Source: Candidatus Gallacutalibacter stercoravium (GTDB lineage Bacteria > Bacillota > Clostridia > Oscillospirales > Acutalibacteraceae). From it: a DNA stretch of 64,000 nt. The translations under genes and the position numbers were made by a program. Shown piece by piece: positions 16,857 through 25,633 of this stretch. Numbering within the stretch: the stretch's first letter is position 1; each line of letters begins with the position of its first letter. The stretch lies in the NCBI GenBank assembly GCA_018716975.1, contig DVJE01000012.1, forward strand, positions 1 to 64,000, in the 5' to 3' direction. The notes under the pieces are model-generated. The model did not search any database, was not told the origin of the DNA, and saw nothing but the letters and a program-made list of their open reading frames with translations.

Positions 16857-17045
16857 TGTAACCATCTTTGCTCATTTCGTTTGCGCCCTCCTGGGGAGGT
16901 ACGGGCTGTTTTTTGGATTTTGAAAAACTGGCTCACTCGTGTTTGCATCCCCTTGCCGGGGCACGCATGATTTTTCTAAAAAAGATTTCTCCTCCCTGGA
17001 GAGGGGGTTCTGTCTGTTTTCTGATAACAAGTCGTTTTTTCCTAT
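16857..17045 (+). ncRNA. Candidate structured RNA with three GC-rich hairpins upstream of the DUF4364 gene
   Basis: After an extended -10 box (TGGTATAAT, 16846-16854) come three short hairpins: CCTCC-TGG-GGAGG (about 16888-16900), CCCC-TTGCC-GGGG in a TGC/GCA stem (about 16945-16970), and CCCT-GGAG-AGGG (about 16996-17008). They are separated by AT-rich linkers, and T6 and T7 runs follow. No protein is convincing on either strand of 16666-17118. I considered 6S RNA but could not match its closing stem or bubble. Confidence 0.3.
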
Positions 17046-17118
17046 CTTTTTTTGATATAATAAATAAGAAAGGTGCTGGCAAAACGGCGCTGTCACAGAG
17101 GTATAGGAGGTGAGGCCT

Positions 17119-17736
17119 GTGTCATTCGACGCCTTAACCGCCGGCGTAGAGCCGGGCGGCCTGCGGGATAAGCGGGAAATAAAGCTTTTAATTTGTTATA
17201 TGCTCAACAGCGTCAGCGGCGGCTTGGCCAAAGATGATATTATTTCTGTTCTGCAAAACAACGGTTTGGCCAATTACTTTGAAAGTAACGATGCCTTTGC
17301 CGATTTGTTGGAAAATGACAATATCCATTGTATCGACGAGGCTGCTGATTTGTATCAGGTTACCGACTCTGGGCGGCTAATTGCCGATCAGCTGGATATT
17401 GTTCTGCCCATCGCAGTGCGTGAGCGGGCTCTGGCCGCTACCCTAAACCTGCTGGCGCAGGACAAGACCGAGCGGGAAAACCGCGTGCGCATCACCAAGA
17501 ATGAAAAGGGCTATACTGTGGAATGCAACGTTTCAGGCGGAGATATGAACCTGATGGCTTTTAGCCTGTATGTGCCCGATCTGCTGCAGGCGCGGCTGGT
17601 AAAGCGCATTTTTCACAAAGATCCTGCAAGGGTGTATCGCTGTATGCTGGCACTTGTGACAGATAATCGAGATTTGGCCGCCGATTTGCTTTCAGAGATT
17701 CCAACCGCCAAAACAAGAAAATCGCCGCAGCGTTAG
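17119..17736 (+). CDS. DUF4364 family protein
   Basis: 205 residues from the GTG at 17119, because AGGAGG ends 8 nt before it. The N-terminal half resembles a winged-helix domain (REIKLLICYMLNSVSGGLAKDDI), as in the DUF4364 family of clostridial predicted DNA-binding proteins. The second half is mixed alpha/beta. The role is not known. It precedes prs but is separated from it by a terminator that overlaps its own stop codon. Confidence 0.75.
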   Translation: MSFDALTAGVEPGGLRDKREIKLLICYMLNSVSGGLAKDDIISVLQNNGLANYFESNDAFADLLENDNIHCIDEAADLYQVTDSGRLIADQLDIVLPIAVRERALAATLNLLAQDKTERENRVRITKNEKGYTVECNVSGGDMNLMAFSLYVPDLLQARLVKRIFHKDPARVYRCMLALVTDNRDLAADLLSEIPTAKTRKSPQR

Positions 17737-17744
17737 CCTGCGGC
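17724..17744 (+). terminator. Terminator overlapping the DUF4364 stop codon
   Basis: GCCGCAG-CGTTAGC-CTGCGGC (7-bp perfect stem) is followed by CATTTTTATG. The TAG stop lies in the loop. Confidence 0.65.
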
Positions 17745-17825
17745 CATTTTTATGTGACAATAAAACAAGATCATACAGATGATGGACATGCCTTCATCTG
17801 TAAAAAGAATAAAAGGAGGGGCCGT

Positions 17826-18950
17826 ATGCGCCATATTATCGAGGGGGAGCTTGGCATTATCGCTATGAAGGGCTGTGAGGAAACCGCCCAAAAAATCTGC
17901 GGCTTTCTACGCAACTGGAGGGAGCCTGCGCACCAAGGGCGGCTGATTCCCTCTAACTGTCCTCGGTTCGGATCCGGCGAGGCCAAGGGGACCATTCAGC
18001 AAACCGTTCGCGGCAAGGATATTTTTATTTTAACCGACGTTTTCAATCACGGTATTACCTATCAAATGTACGGCCAGCAGGTGCCCATGAGTCCCGACGA
18101 TCACTTTCAGGACTTAAAGCGCATTATTTCCGCATTGGGCGGCAAGGCGCACCGCATTACCGTAATTATGCCCATGCTTTACGAAGGGCGGCAGCACAAG
18201 CGCACCGGCCGGGAATCTTTAGATTGCGCTATGGCGCTGCAAGAGTTGGAAAACATGAAAGTTTCAAACATTGTTACCTTTGACGCTCACGACGCCAGGG
18301 TGCAAAACGCTATCCCGCTTAGCGGCTTTGACAACTTGCAGCCCACCTATCAAATGCTAAAGGCCCTGTTGCGCTGCTACCCAGATCTCTCTTTGCAGCC
18401 CGACTGCACCATGATCGTTTCGCCCGACGAGGGCGGCATGCAGCGCTGTATGTATTACGCCTCCGTCATTGGGCTGGAGTTGGGCACCTTTTATAAGCAG
18501 CGCAACTATTCGGTGGTGGTAGACGGCAAAAACCCCATCGTTGCCCACCGCTTCTTAGGCGCGGATGTAAAGGGCAAAGATGTGATCATTGTGGACGATA
18601 TGATCTCCTCCGGCGAGTCGATTTTGGATGTAGCCCAATCTTTAAAGGGGATGGGTGCGCGCCGCATCTTTATCTTTGCCACCTTCGGCCTATTTTGCAA
18701 CGGCCTAGAGGAATTCGACCGGCTTTACAGCCAGCAGGTATTTACCAAAATATTTACCACCAATTTGATTTACCGCACGCCGGAGTTGAAACAACGGGAG
18801 TGGTACTGCGAGGTGGAACTGTCAAAATATCTGGCCTATGTTATCGACGCCCTGAACCGGGATTGCACCCTAAGCGAAATCTTTAATCCTTACGCTAAAA
18901 TTAAGAATCTATTAGAGGCCCATGCACAGCAGTTGGCGCAGAATCAATAA
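17826..18950 (+). CDS. prs: Ribose-phosphate pyrophosphokinase, long clostridial type
   Basis: 374 residues from the ATG at 17826 with AGGAGGGG upstream. It makes PRPP from ribose 5-phosphate and ATP. Visible are VTFDAHDARVQNAIPL (family signature region), VSPDEGGMQR and the PRPP-binding loop VIIVDDMISSGES. It is longer than the usual 315 residues, owing to inserts and a C-terminal helix (KIKNLLEAHAQQLAQ), a form seen in Clostridia. A small hairpin (ACAGATGA/TCATCTGT, 17776-17803) lies just before the ribosome-binding site. It supplies PRPP to the hpt and purF-like products found elsewhere in the window. Confidence 0.9.
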   Translation: MRHIIEGELGIIAMKGCEETAQKICGFLRNWREPAHQGRLIPSNCPRFGSGEAKGTIQQTVRGKDIFILTDVFNHGITYQMYGQQVPMSPDDHFQDLKRIISALGGKAHRITVIMPMLYEGRQHKRTGRESLDCAMALQELENMKVSNIVTFDAHDARVQNAIPLSGFDNLQPTYQMLKALLRCYPDLSLQPDCTMIVSPDEGGMQRCMYYASVIGLELGTFYKQRNYSVVVDGKNPIVAHRFLGADVKGKDVIIVDDMISSGESILDVAQSLKGMGARRIFIFATFGLFCNGLEEFDRLYSQQVFTKIFTTNLIYRTPELKQREWYCEVELSKYLAYVIDALNRDCTLSEIFNPYAKIKNLLEAHAQQLAQNQ

Positions 18951-19094
18951 TACCAATTGTATACTATAATGGCATTAATCTTTTTTGTTGATTTTGTTAT
19001 GGCTTTATTTCACTTCCTGCCTTAAAATCCAGGATAATGCAAAAAATAACATCTTGCCGCAGAACAACGCTTTATGAAGGGGAGGAGGAAAAAA

Positions 19095-19619
19095 ATGGAA
19101 CTGTTCATACGTCCTGTAACACCGGCGGATGCGGCGGATATCCTGCGGATTTACACGCCCTACATAACCGGCACCGCCATCACTTTTGAAACCGAAGTGC
19201 CCACACTTGAGGCTTTTTCTGCCCGGATAGAAGGGATACGGCACAAATACCCCTATTTTGTTTGCGAGGCGGACGGTGTTGTGGCAGGCTACGCTTACGC
19301 CTCAAAACACCGGGAACGCGCAGCCTACCAATATAGCATCGATGTTTCTATTTATGTAGACGCCGGCTATCAGAGCAAAGGAATCGGCAAGGCGCTATAC
19401 CGCCATCTGTTTAACGCCTTGCAATCCTATCCCTTTTATACCGCCTATGCCAGCATCACTCTGCCCAATGAAAAGAGCGTTGGTTTGCATCGATCCTTCG
19501 GTTTCCACGAGGTGGGGGGTTACCATAACGTAGGCTACAAAATGGGAAAATGGCTGGACGTTATCTGGTTGGAAAAGCCTTTAAGGGAATATGATACACC
19601 GGCAAAAGAGGGAGTATAA
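19095..19619 (+). CDS. GNAT N-acetyltransferase of the phosphinothricin acetyltransferase-like group
   Basis: 174 residues from the ATG at 19095 with GGAGGAGG upstream. LFIRPVTPADAADILRIYTPYI, TFETEVPT and the acetyl-CoA loop YQSKGIGKALY are typical of the Pat/Bar/YwnH group, whose members acetylate methionine sulfoximine, phosphinothricin or similar amino acids. The substrate is not readable. The stop abuts the ATG of the phosphatase gene, so the two form an operon. Confidence 0.88.
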   Translation: MELFIRPVTPADAADILRIYTPYITGTAITFETEVPTLEAFSARIEGIRHKYPYFVCEADGVVAGYAYASKHRERAAYQYSIDVSIYVDAGYQSKGIGKALYRHLFNALQSYPFYTAYASITLPNEKSVGLHRSFGFHEVGGYHNVGYKMGKWLDVIWLEKPLREYDTPAKEGV

Positions 19620-20201
19620 ATGACAACTGTTTATTTTATTAGGCACGCCCAATCCGATAATACGGTTTGCGATAGTTTGGCCCGGCCGCTAACTCCCAAG
19701 GGACGGAAGGACTGCGCATTGGTAACGGATTTTTTGAGCGACAAGCACATACAGGCGGTGCTATCCAGCCCATATCAGCGCGCTATCGATACGGTTGCCG
19801 GTTGTGCGAAAAAGAACGGCTTAACGGTGGAAGTGATCCCTGCATTTCGGGAGCATGAAACCATTTTGGATACTTACAGCGACGACGACTATTTTGGGGC
19901 TATCCGGCGTTATTGGGCAGACATGCACTTTAAAATAGGCAACGATGAAAGCTTGGCCGATGTGCAAAGCCGAAACATCGCCGCACTAGAGCAGGTATTA
20001 ACGCGTTATTGCGATAAAAATATTGCCATCGGCACACATGGTATCGCGCTTTCTACCATCATCAATTACTATGACAACACCTATGGCTATGAAGATTTTC
20101 TGGCCATGGTGAAAATCAAACCATGGGTGGTAAAAATGGAGTTTAACGGCTATACCTGCACCGGTATCAAAAAGATCAATTTATTCCCCGCTGGGGTTTA
20201 A
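19620..20201 (+). CDS. Histidine phosphatase family protein (phosphoglycerate mutase-like)
   Basis: 193 residues. The catalytic RHA motif is at YFIRHAQSDN (residues 5-14), with SSPYQRAIDT and the second histidine in IGTHGIAL. The fold is that of cofactor-dependent phosphoglycerate mutases and broad-range phosphatases; the substrate is unknown. It immediately follows the GNAT gene with no intergenic base. Confidence 0.88.
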   Translation: MTTVYFIRHAQSDNTVCDSLARPLTPKGRKDCALVTDFLSDKHIQAVLSSPYQRAIDTVAGCAKKNGLTVEVIPAFREHETILDTYSDDDYFGAIRRYWADMHFKIGNDESLADVQSRNIAALEQVLTRYCDKNIAIGTHGIALSTIINYYDNTYGYEDFLAMVKIKPWVVKMEFNGYTCTGIKKINLFPAGV

Positions 20202-20345
20202 CGCTTTGCTATCGTCCAGACATGCCGCCGTTGTTGTAATCGCTCAAAGCGATAGATATTTTTATCACATACACTATGGCTGCTGTTTTGTTATCGCGCT
20301 GTATTTGACCAATTTGTATTTTTATGTCTTATTGATACAAACAGG

Positions 20346-20382
20346 ATACCCCTTGTTTCCTTTTTAAGGAAGCAAGGGGTAT
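20346..20382. terminator. Bidirectional terminator between convergent genes
   Basis: ATACCCCTTG...TTCCTT and AAGGAA...CAAGGGGTAT form a 16-17 bp stem with one mismatch, with T-rich flanks both sides. It separates the rightward phosphatase from the leftward bofA. Confidence 0.8.
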
Positions 20383-20386
20383 TTGT

Positions 20387-20653
20387 TTATTGCACTATCA
20401 TACGCAGCAACAGCATCAGCGTAACGCCTGGGATACCCGCCACCGCTGATACGCTAAGGGAAAGTAGGCTTACCGGCAGGGTAACGCCTGTAAATACGCC
20501 GCTTAAATTAACCGCGGCTAGGGCAAGCACACCGTATAGCATTCCTCCCGCCGCCTTACGCATGGGATGCGGCGCGCGTGCGATAATCTGCAGCACCACC
20601 AGCAACACAAAAATGCCGGCCGCAACTGCGGCAATGGTCCAGTCTGGAATAAT
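20387..20653 (-). CDS. bofA: BofA-like inhibitor of pro-sigmaK processing
   Basis: About 88 residues with two hydrophobic segments and the BofA signature AAVNLSGVFTGVTLPVS and AGIPGVTLMLLL. In Bacillus BofA holds the SpoIVFB protease inactive in the forespore outer membrane. Its place after a yaaL-type gene matches the conserved recR-yaaL-bofA order. The start is a problem: homology begins at I-P-D-W-T, and the only codons there are two ATT codons (20653, 20650) behind GAGGTG. An in-frame start further up would add over 60 unrelated residues. AUU initiation is therefore likely but unproven. Confidence 0.75.
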   Translation of the reverse strand: MIPDWTIAAVAAGIFVLLVVLQIIARAPHPMRKAAGGMLYGVLALAAVNLSGVFTGVTLPVSLLSLSVSAVAGIPGVTLMLLLRMIVQ

Positions 20654-20825
20654 GGCACACCTCTTTTCCTTCTTTCGCCTTTGCCGTCCTTGCGCCACAG
20701 CGCCGCACTTTTTCTTTACCGCCATTGCCGGGCCGGGAATGCTGTTCCTGCTGCTCAAGATATCCTCCAATTCGAGCAAGCAGCATGCCGTTCCAGCCGC
20801 TAAAAGGTTATACAGGTTATAAAGG

Positions 20826-21080
20826 CTAAAAAGGCGAAACACAAATTTCCTGTTTTTTTGCTTGGCTCAGCAGGTAGCGGTAGCGTGCCTGCAAGGCTTC
20901 GCGCTGATAGATGCAGGCTTCAATCAGATCCCCGTCGCACTCCATTTGGAACCACTGTTCCACACAGGCCAGCTGGCGGCTTACTTCACGAAGCTCCTGC
21001 AGCAGCGCTTTTTGATCCACCGATTTGGTTTTTTCCTTGGTATCCTCCGTTCGCCAAATCATTTGAAGCACACCTTCCAT
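20826..21080 (-). CDS. DUF2508 (YaaL-like) small protein
   Basis: 84 residues from the ATG at 21080 (GGAGG 8 nt upstream). It is mostly helical, with the family pattern LLQELREVSRQLACVEQWF ... D-L-I-E-A-C-I-Y-Q-R-E-A-L ... RYRYLLSQAK. Known members sit between recR and bofA in Firmicutes; no recR lies upstream here. Function unknown. Confidence 0.75.
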   Translation of the reverse strand: MEGVLQMIWRTEDTKEKTKSVDQKALLQELREVSRQLACVEQWFQMECDGDLIEACIYQREALQARYRYLLSQAKKQEICVSPF

Positions 21081-21293
21081 ACCAATTACCTCCGCCATTA
21101 CAAAATTTTATGCTATTAGGCTGGGCAATTATGACAGCGTTTATACCATTTGGAAAAAGAAACTTGTCTGCGATCCGGCCCTATGCCCCTTGCCCAACCT
21201 TCCCCTTTCTTAGCGCGGTGAATGACGCTTTCAAAGCCCGGTATGGCGCGCCTATTTATCTGAATAGCTGTTTTCCTTTACACAAAAAAGAAA

Positions 21294-21311
21294 GCGGTTT
21301 TGCTCAACCGC
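21294..21311 (-). terminator. Terminator of the methyltransferase gene
   Basis: GCGGTT/AACCGC with a 6-nt loop is followed on the minus strand by TTTCTTTTTTG. It lies 63 bp past the methyltransferase stop. Confidence 0.65.
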
Positions 21312-21373
21312 CTTCTTTTCGCTTTACTCGCTGTTCTATTTTTACAGAAACGCCGCCGCAATGGCCGCATGCG

Positions 21374-22147
21374 TTAGGGTTTTCTGGCTAGTTCCATATC
21401 CATTGTGTAATAAATGGTTATCACCCCGCCGTGCCGAACAATGGCCTGATAGATCCCGTGAAACAGCTTTTTTCGATTCGTTTCCTCCAGGGCCATATGG
21501 TTGGGGTAGGTTTTAAGCAAGTCTATATACCTGTCGGCGGTAAAGTCTTTGGTGATGTAATACAGCTTGTAGGTGCTATCCGCAAAGCCGTACTTGACCG
21601 CCAAACCGGCCAGCCGCTCCGCATCCGCTTGGCCGAACGGAACCGGCGTTTTGCTACCCGGCATGCAGGCGCGATACACCTCTTGGATTTCTTCCGCCAG
21701 CGCCTTTCTGCCCTGATCCTGCCCGGCGTGATAAGCAAACCGGGCAAAGGTTCCGCCGGGCTTGAGCAGCTCATACACCCTTGGGTAACCGTATTCTTCG
21801 GCAATCCAATGAAACGCGGTGGCGGCGTAGATCAGATCAAAGCTCCCCTCCCGGCCCTGGTATTCCTGCAAGGTTTGCTGGTGTAAAGAAAAATTTGGAT
21901 AGCTCTGAAACCTAGCTTTGGCCACAGCGGCCAATTGTTCCCCCGGTTCCACGCCCACCAGCCGGCACCCGGTATCCAACACCGGCTTTGAAGCTTTGCC
22001 TGATCCAAGGCCAATTTCCAAAGCGCAGCTATTCGTGCCCAGCGGTTGGTATGCCAACAGGTCGGCAAAAAGCTGCGTTGGGTACATGGGGCGGTTGTCG
22101 TCATACTCCTCCACCGCGTTGTCAAAGGTTCTTTCAAAGTCCGTCAT
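21374..22147 (-). CDS. Class I SAM-dependent methyltransferase
   Basis: 257 residues from the ATG at 22147 with GGGAGG upstream. Motif I is LEIGLGSGKASKP (about 50-62), then VGVEPGEQL, and FDLIYAATAFHWI and LLKPGGTFA of the small-molecule methyltransferases related to UbiE and trans-aconitate methyltransferase. The substrate is not readable. It may be transcribed from the promoter at 22467-22495 with a leader of over 300 nt. Confidence 0.85.
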   Translation of the reverse strand: MTDFERTFDNAVEEYDDNRPMYPTQLFADLLAYQPLGTNSCALEIGLGSGKASKPVLDTGCRLVGVEPGEQLAAVAKARFQSYPNFSLHQQTLQEYQGREGSFDLIYAATAFHWIAEEYGYPRVYELLKPGGTFARFAYHAGQDQGRKALAEEIQEVYRACMPGSKTPVPFGQADAERLAGLAVKYGFADSTYKLYYITKDFTADRYIDLLKTYPNHMALEETNRKKLFHGIYQAIVRHGGVITIYYTMDMELARKP

Positions 22148-22712
22148 TTTTCTTCCTCCCTTACCAATCAAGTTTTACCAGCTATGCAAAATATTGCAAA
22201 GGCTTGAAAGGGCAATAAAGCCGCCCGGCTTGACTGAACTGTAAAAACAAGGACGCAGTACAAGTACAAACCAAACGGCAAAAGCTCAAAGCCTTTTGGC
22301 ACTTTTAGAATTTTATGCCCTTTGCAAATCAATTCTTACCGCTGCTCCGCTGCTCCTCTGTTCCACTACTCCGATGCGGGTTCCGGCACCATATCGCCGC
22401 AAAAGGAGCACGTATGCGTAAACCGGCAGAGAGCACACCGCGCCGGATTCAAATTGATGGGCCATTATTATAATATTTTTTCTGTCTATCTGCAATTGAT
22501 TTATTTTCGAAATTTGCAGCGCAAGTGAAAAAAGGCTCTTTTTCACAACAGCACCTATGCAAAAAATCACACCCTGCTGCCGCTAAAAAGCGCCTTTCCT
22601 TCCCCCCGCCGCAGAAACACTGCCCGCCGCCCATTTCATACCGATCATCCAAAAATAAGCTATCTCATTTTCGATTGTGCAGCCATTATGCGGTCTTGCG
22701 GCCATGGGGCGC
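22148..22712. other. Intergenic region with a strong leftward promoter and a possible zinc-ribbon micropeptide
   Basis: No ordinary gene is convincing in these 565 bp. A leftward promoter lies at 22467-22495. Just downstream, a short frame (about 22371-22457, minus strand, no good start) reads CALCRFTHTCSFCGDMVPE with two Cys-x2-Cys pairs. Confidence 0.4.
22467..22495 (-). promoter_or_regulatory. Sigma-A type promoter
   Basis: Minus strand TTGCAG (22490-22495), 17-bp spacer, TATAAT (22467-22472). The first gene downstream is the methyltransferase at 22147, more than 300 bp away. Confidence 0.6.
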
Positions 22713-24812
22713 CTATTCGGCCGGCAAAAAGTCAATCAGCCCGGTAGCCACATCCGCCGACTGCACCTGAATGCGCAGCTTGCCGCCGATGGCCAAGCGC
22801 ATACCGGTAATCTCGTCGGTGTGGGCGGTTAACCCGTCAAAACGGAACCGGCATTCCGGAAAATGATCCAGGCTTACAAAGCCTTCTACCCCGTTGGGCA
22901 AGGCCACGAAAATTCCCCGCCCGGTTACGCCGCTAATAACCCCTTCAAAGGTTTCACCCACGTGTTGGGTCATATATTCAGCCATATAGCATTTTTCCGC
23001 GTCCCGCTCGGCGCGCATGGCCCGCACCTCATATTCTGATGAAAAGGAGGCGGCCGAAGCGGCAAACTCTGTATATTTCTTTTGCAACTGCTCTTTATTT
23101 TGCCCGCTTACATAATCGGTCAAAATCCGATGGATAGCCGTATCGGGGTAACGGCGAATGGGCGAAGTAAAATGGCAGTAATCGGCCAGGCACAACCCAA
23201 AGTGGCCCAACGGGCGGTAATCATAGCGGGCTTTGGCCATAGTGCGCAGCACCTGGTGTGAAATCACCAGCTCTGCCGGCGTATCGCGGGCCGCATCCAG
23301 CAGCCGGGCAAAATCCGCCGCCTGCACCCCTTCTTTTAACTTGGCGTTGGGCAAGCCCAACACGCCGGCCAGCTCGCGCAGCGTTTGCACGCGATCGGGA
23401 TCCGGCGATTCGTGCACCCGGTAAACAAAAGGCAACTCTGCCCGCCGTGCCAAACGCGCGGCGGCCTGGTTGGCCATAATCATAAATTGCTCAATCATTT
23501 GCTCGGCTTCCCCTTGCACGCGGGGCAGCACATCGATACAAACACCCTCCTCGTTTAGCACAAAACGGCACTCGCCGCTTTCTAAATCCATGGTGCCCCG
23601 TTGAGCGGCGCGTTCCTTGAGCAAGTTTGCCAGCTCCTGGGCCTGCAGCAAGCTTTGATACACCGGGCGATATTTTTCGGTGAGCTCCTCGCCGGCCGTA
23701 TGGTTGAAGATCTGGTTAACCTCGCTGTAGACGCCCCGCACCTTAGAGCGGATAACGCTTTTCGAAAAAGTATAGTGGCGCAGCTCGCCTTGTGCGTCCA
23801 GCTCCATCATAGCGGAAAAGGCCAGCTTGTCCTCCCCGGCGTTTAAGGAACACAGCCCGTTAGACAACGCCTCTGGCAGCATGGGGATGACCCTATCGGC
23901 AAAATACACCGAGGTGCCCCGCAGCCGGGCGTCGGTATCGATAGGGCCGCCCTCCCGCACATAGTGGGATACGTCGGCGATATGCACGCCCAGCTTCCAG
24001 CCGTTTTCCATTTTTTCCACCGACACAGCGTCATCCAAATCCTTAGCGTCAGCTCCATCTATGGTAAAAATAGCGGCATTGCGCAAATCCAACCGCCCTT
24101 GCAGCTCTTGCGGCAAAATCCCCCTGGCTTGTAGGCGCCGCGCTTCTTCCATCGCTTGGGGCGAAAATTCCCGCGGTATTTTATTGGCGTCAATCACAGC
24201 ATCCGCGCATATTTTAGCGCTGGAAGCCTTGCCGTATATTTTCAGCACCCGGGCAGTGGGCAAAACCCGACGTTGTTTTTTCGAAAGCACCGCCAGCACC
24301 TTATCGCCGTCTCGTGCGCCCATGGCCGCGCCCCGTTCAATTTCAATGCAAAAACGAAAGGCAGAATCCGGCCGGAGCTCGCAGCCCGAACGGGAGCGCA
24401 ACACCGTGCCCGTAATGGTGCGGCTGCCTTTTACCACCACCCGCTCTACGGCGCCTTCGGGCCCCTTGGCCGCCTGGCGCACCTGATGCAACATCACCAT
24501 ATCACCCAGCATGGCGCCCTTCATCCGCTCTGCCGGCACATAAACATCCTCGCCGCCGGAAAGCGGACGGGCAAAGGCAAAGCCCTTTGACTGCGAAACA
24601 ATTTTGGCCGGCACTAACCCGGAAGATTTAGGGGATATCAGCTTGCCCCGCTTGGTAACAATCAGCGAACCGTCGTTGGTAAGCGCTTGCACGGTGGAAT
24701 CAAACTGCTCCCGGCTTTCCGCCTGCACCTGGCGGTAAACCTCTTTCGCCTCTAGGGCGTCGGCGTGCTCATTCACCACACGCAGCACGGCCGCTTTCAT
24801 ATTTTCTTTCAT
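22713..24812 (-). CDS. rnr: Ribonuclease R
   Basis: 699 residues. Cold-shock-like domains at the N-terminus, then the RNB exonuclease core with IDGADAKDLDDAVSV (catalytic aspartates, about 265), HIADVSHYV, DRVIPMLPEALSNGLCSLN and FTSPIRRYPD. A C-terminal S1 domain (about 620-695) is present. It degrades structured RNA 3' to 5' and takes part in rRNA and mRNA quality control. It lies downstream of secG on the same strand, the usual Firmicutes neighbour; smpB is not beside it here. Confidence 0.96.
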   Translation of the reverse strand: MKENMKAAVLRVVNEHADALEAKEVYRQVQAESREQFDSTVQALTNDGSLIVTKRGKLISPKSSGLVPAKIVSQSKGFAFARPLSGGEDVYVPAERMKGAMLGDMVMLHQVRQAAKGPEGAVERVVVKGSRTITGTVLRSRSGCELRPDSAFRFCIEIERGAAMGARDGDKVLAVLSKKQRRVLPTARVLKIYGKASSAKICADAVIDANKIPREFSPQAMEEARRLQARGILPQELQGRLDLRNAAIFTIDGADAKDLDDAVSVEKMENGWKLGVHIADVSHYVREGGPIDTDARLRGTSVYFADRVIPMLPEALSNGLCSLNAGEDKLAFSAMMELDAQGELRHYTFSKSVIRSKVRGVYSEVNQIFNHTAGEELTEKYRPVYQSLLQAQELANLLKERAAQRGTMDLESGECRFVLNEEGVCIDVLPRVQGEAEQMIEQFMIMANQAAARLARRAELPFVYRVHESPDPDRVQTLRELAGVLGLPNAKLKEGVQAADFARLLDAARDTPAELVISHQVLRTMAKARYDYRPLGHFGLCLADYCHFTSPIRRYPDTAIHRILTDYVSGQNKEQLQKKYTEFAASAASFSSEYEVRAMRAERDAEKCYMAEYMTQHVGETFEGVISGVTGRGIFVALPNGVEGFVSLDHFPECRFRFDGLTAHTDEITGMRLAIGGKLRIQVQSADVATGLIDFLPAE

Positions 24813-25009
24813 TTTACCACCCCTTCTTTTCTGTCAGCGATTCACCGCGGCCCTTCATTTTTGATAAACATATAAAACAACGTATCTTTAGTGTTTGCCA
24901 ATCTACCGGCGGCAAACCACGCAGAAGAGTAAGCGCCGCAGTCAAATTTTGCTGCACCGTTTTCATCAGCGCGCAACAGCACAACAAAACAATGAAAATA
25001 TAGCAAAAA

Positions 25010-25029
25010 GCCCCGCGTTGCCGCGGGGC
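25010..25029 (-). terminator. Terminator of secG
   Basis: GCCCCGCG-TTGC-CGCGGGGC, 8-bp stem, with T5 following on the minus strand, 15 bp past the secG stop. Confidence 0.8.
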
Positions 25030-25043
25030 CCCCTTGGTTTTGC

Positions 25044-25289
25044 TTATTGGAAAAAGGCGATGGCATTGATAACTATCACAACGACAAAGAAAGCAACTGT
25101 GATAATCTTCGTCCAACGGGCGAGAAAAGAATCAATAGACCGGGCCTTATTCTTTTCAAAAAAAGTATCCGCGCCGCCGGTAATAGCGCCCAGATTTTTC
25201 TGATGCCCTTCTTGCAGCAGCACCACCAGAATAATCACAATGCAGAACAGCGCAAGCAATACGCCGAATATTGTTTGAACCACGCTCAT
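25044..25289 (-). CDS. secG: Preprotein translocase subunit SecG
   Basis: 81 residues from the ATG at 25289 (GGAGG 9 nt upstream). Two transmembrane helices flank the conserved LLQEGHQKNLGAITGGADTF segment. It is part of the SecYEG channel. The terminator between secG and rnr suggests separate or partly coupled transcription. Confidence 0.92.
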   Translation of the reverse strand: MSVVQTIFGVLLALFCIVIILVVLLQEGHQKNLGAITGGADTFFEKNKARSIDSFLARWTKIITVAFFVVVIVINAIAFFQ

Positions 25290-25409
25290 GAACCCACACC
25301 TCCATATAATACCGGATAAGTATAGCATAAACGGCCGCTCTTTGCAAGCAAAAGACACATTTTTGCCAACCGTTTTACCTGTTATAACAAATAATTTACC
25401 GGCGCCCAA

Positions 25410-25633
25410 CCACAGCTTAACACAGTAAAAACTAAAATTTACCAGGTTTAACGCTGCGCACGCCGGCCATACTACATTCAGGCTTTTCGCAATGATTCTG
25501 TGAATAACTGAAACTTTGCGAGCAGCCTAAAGCGTTTACGGCATTTCGCGTTTGCTGCCGTAAGCCATATACGCCGCCGGATGGCCATTGGGCCGCTCCG
25601 GCGGTTGTTTTTTGAAAAATGGCCTGTAGGTTG
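25410..25633. other. Intergenic region with two hairpins and a rightward T-run
   Basis: TTACGGC/GCCGTAA (about 25538-25565) and CCGCCGGA/TCCGGCGG (25574-25604) are followed on the plus strand by TTGTTTTTT. Both flanking genes run left, so the T-run is on the strand opposite to the one expected for a terminator of the topoisomerase gene. A small rightward RNA is possible. Confidence 0.4.

Noticed and set aside
16857-17045. 6S RNA
   Set aside because: The expected long closing stem and central bubble could not be drawn; the hairpins are local. Kept only as an unnamed candidate.
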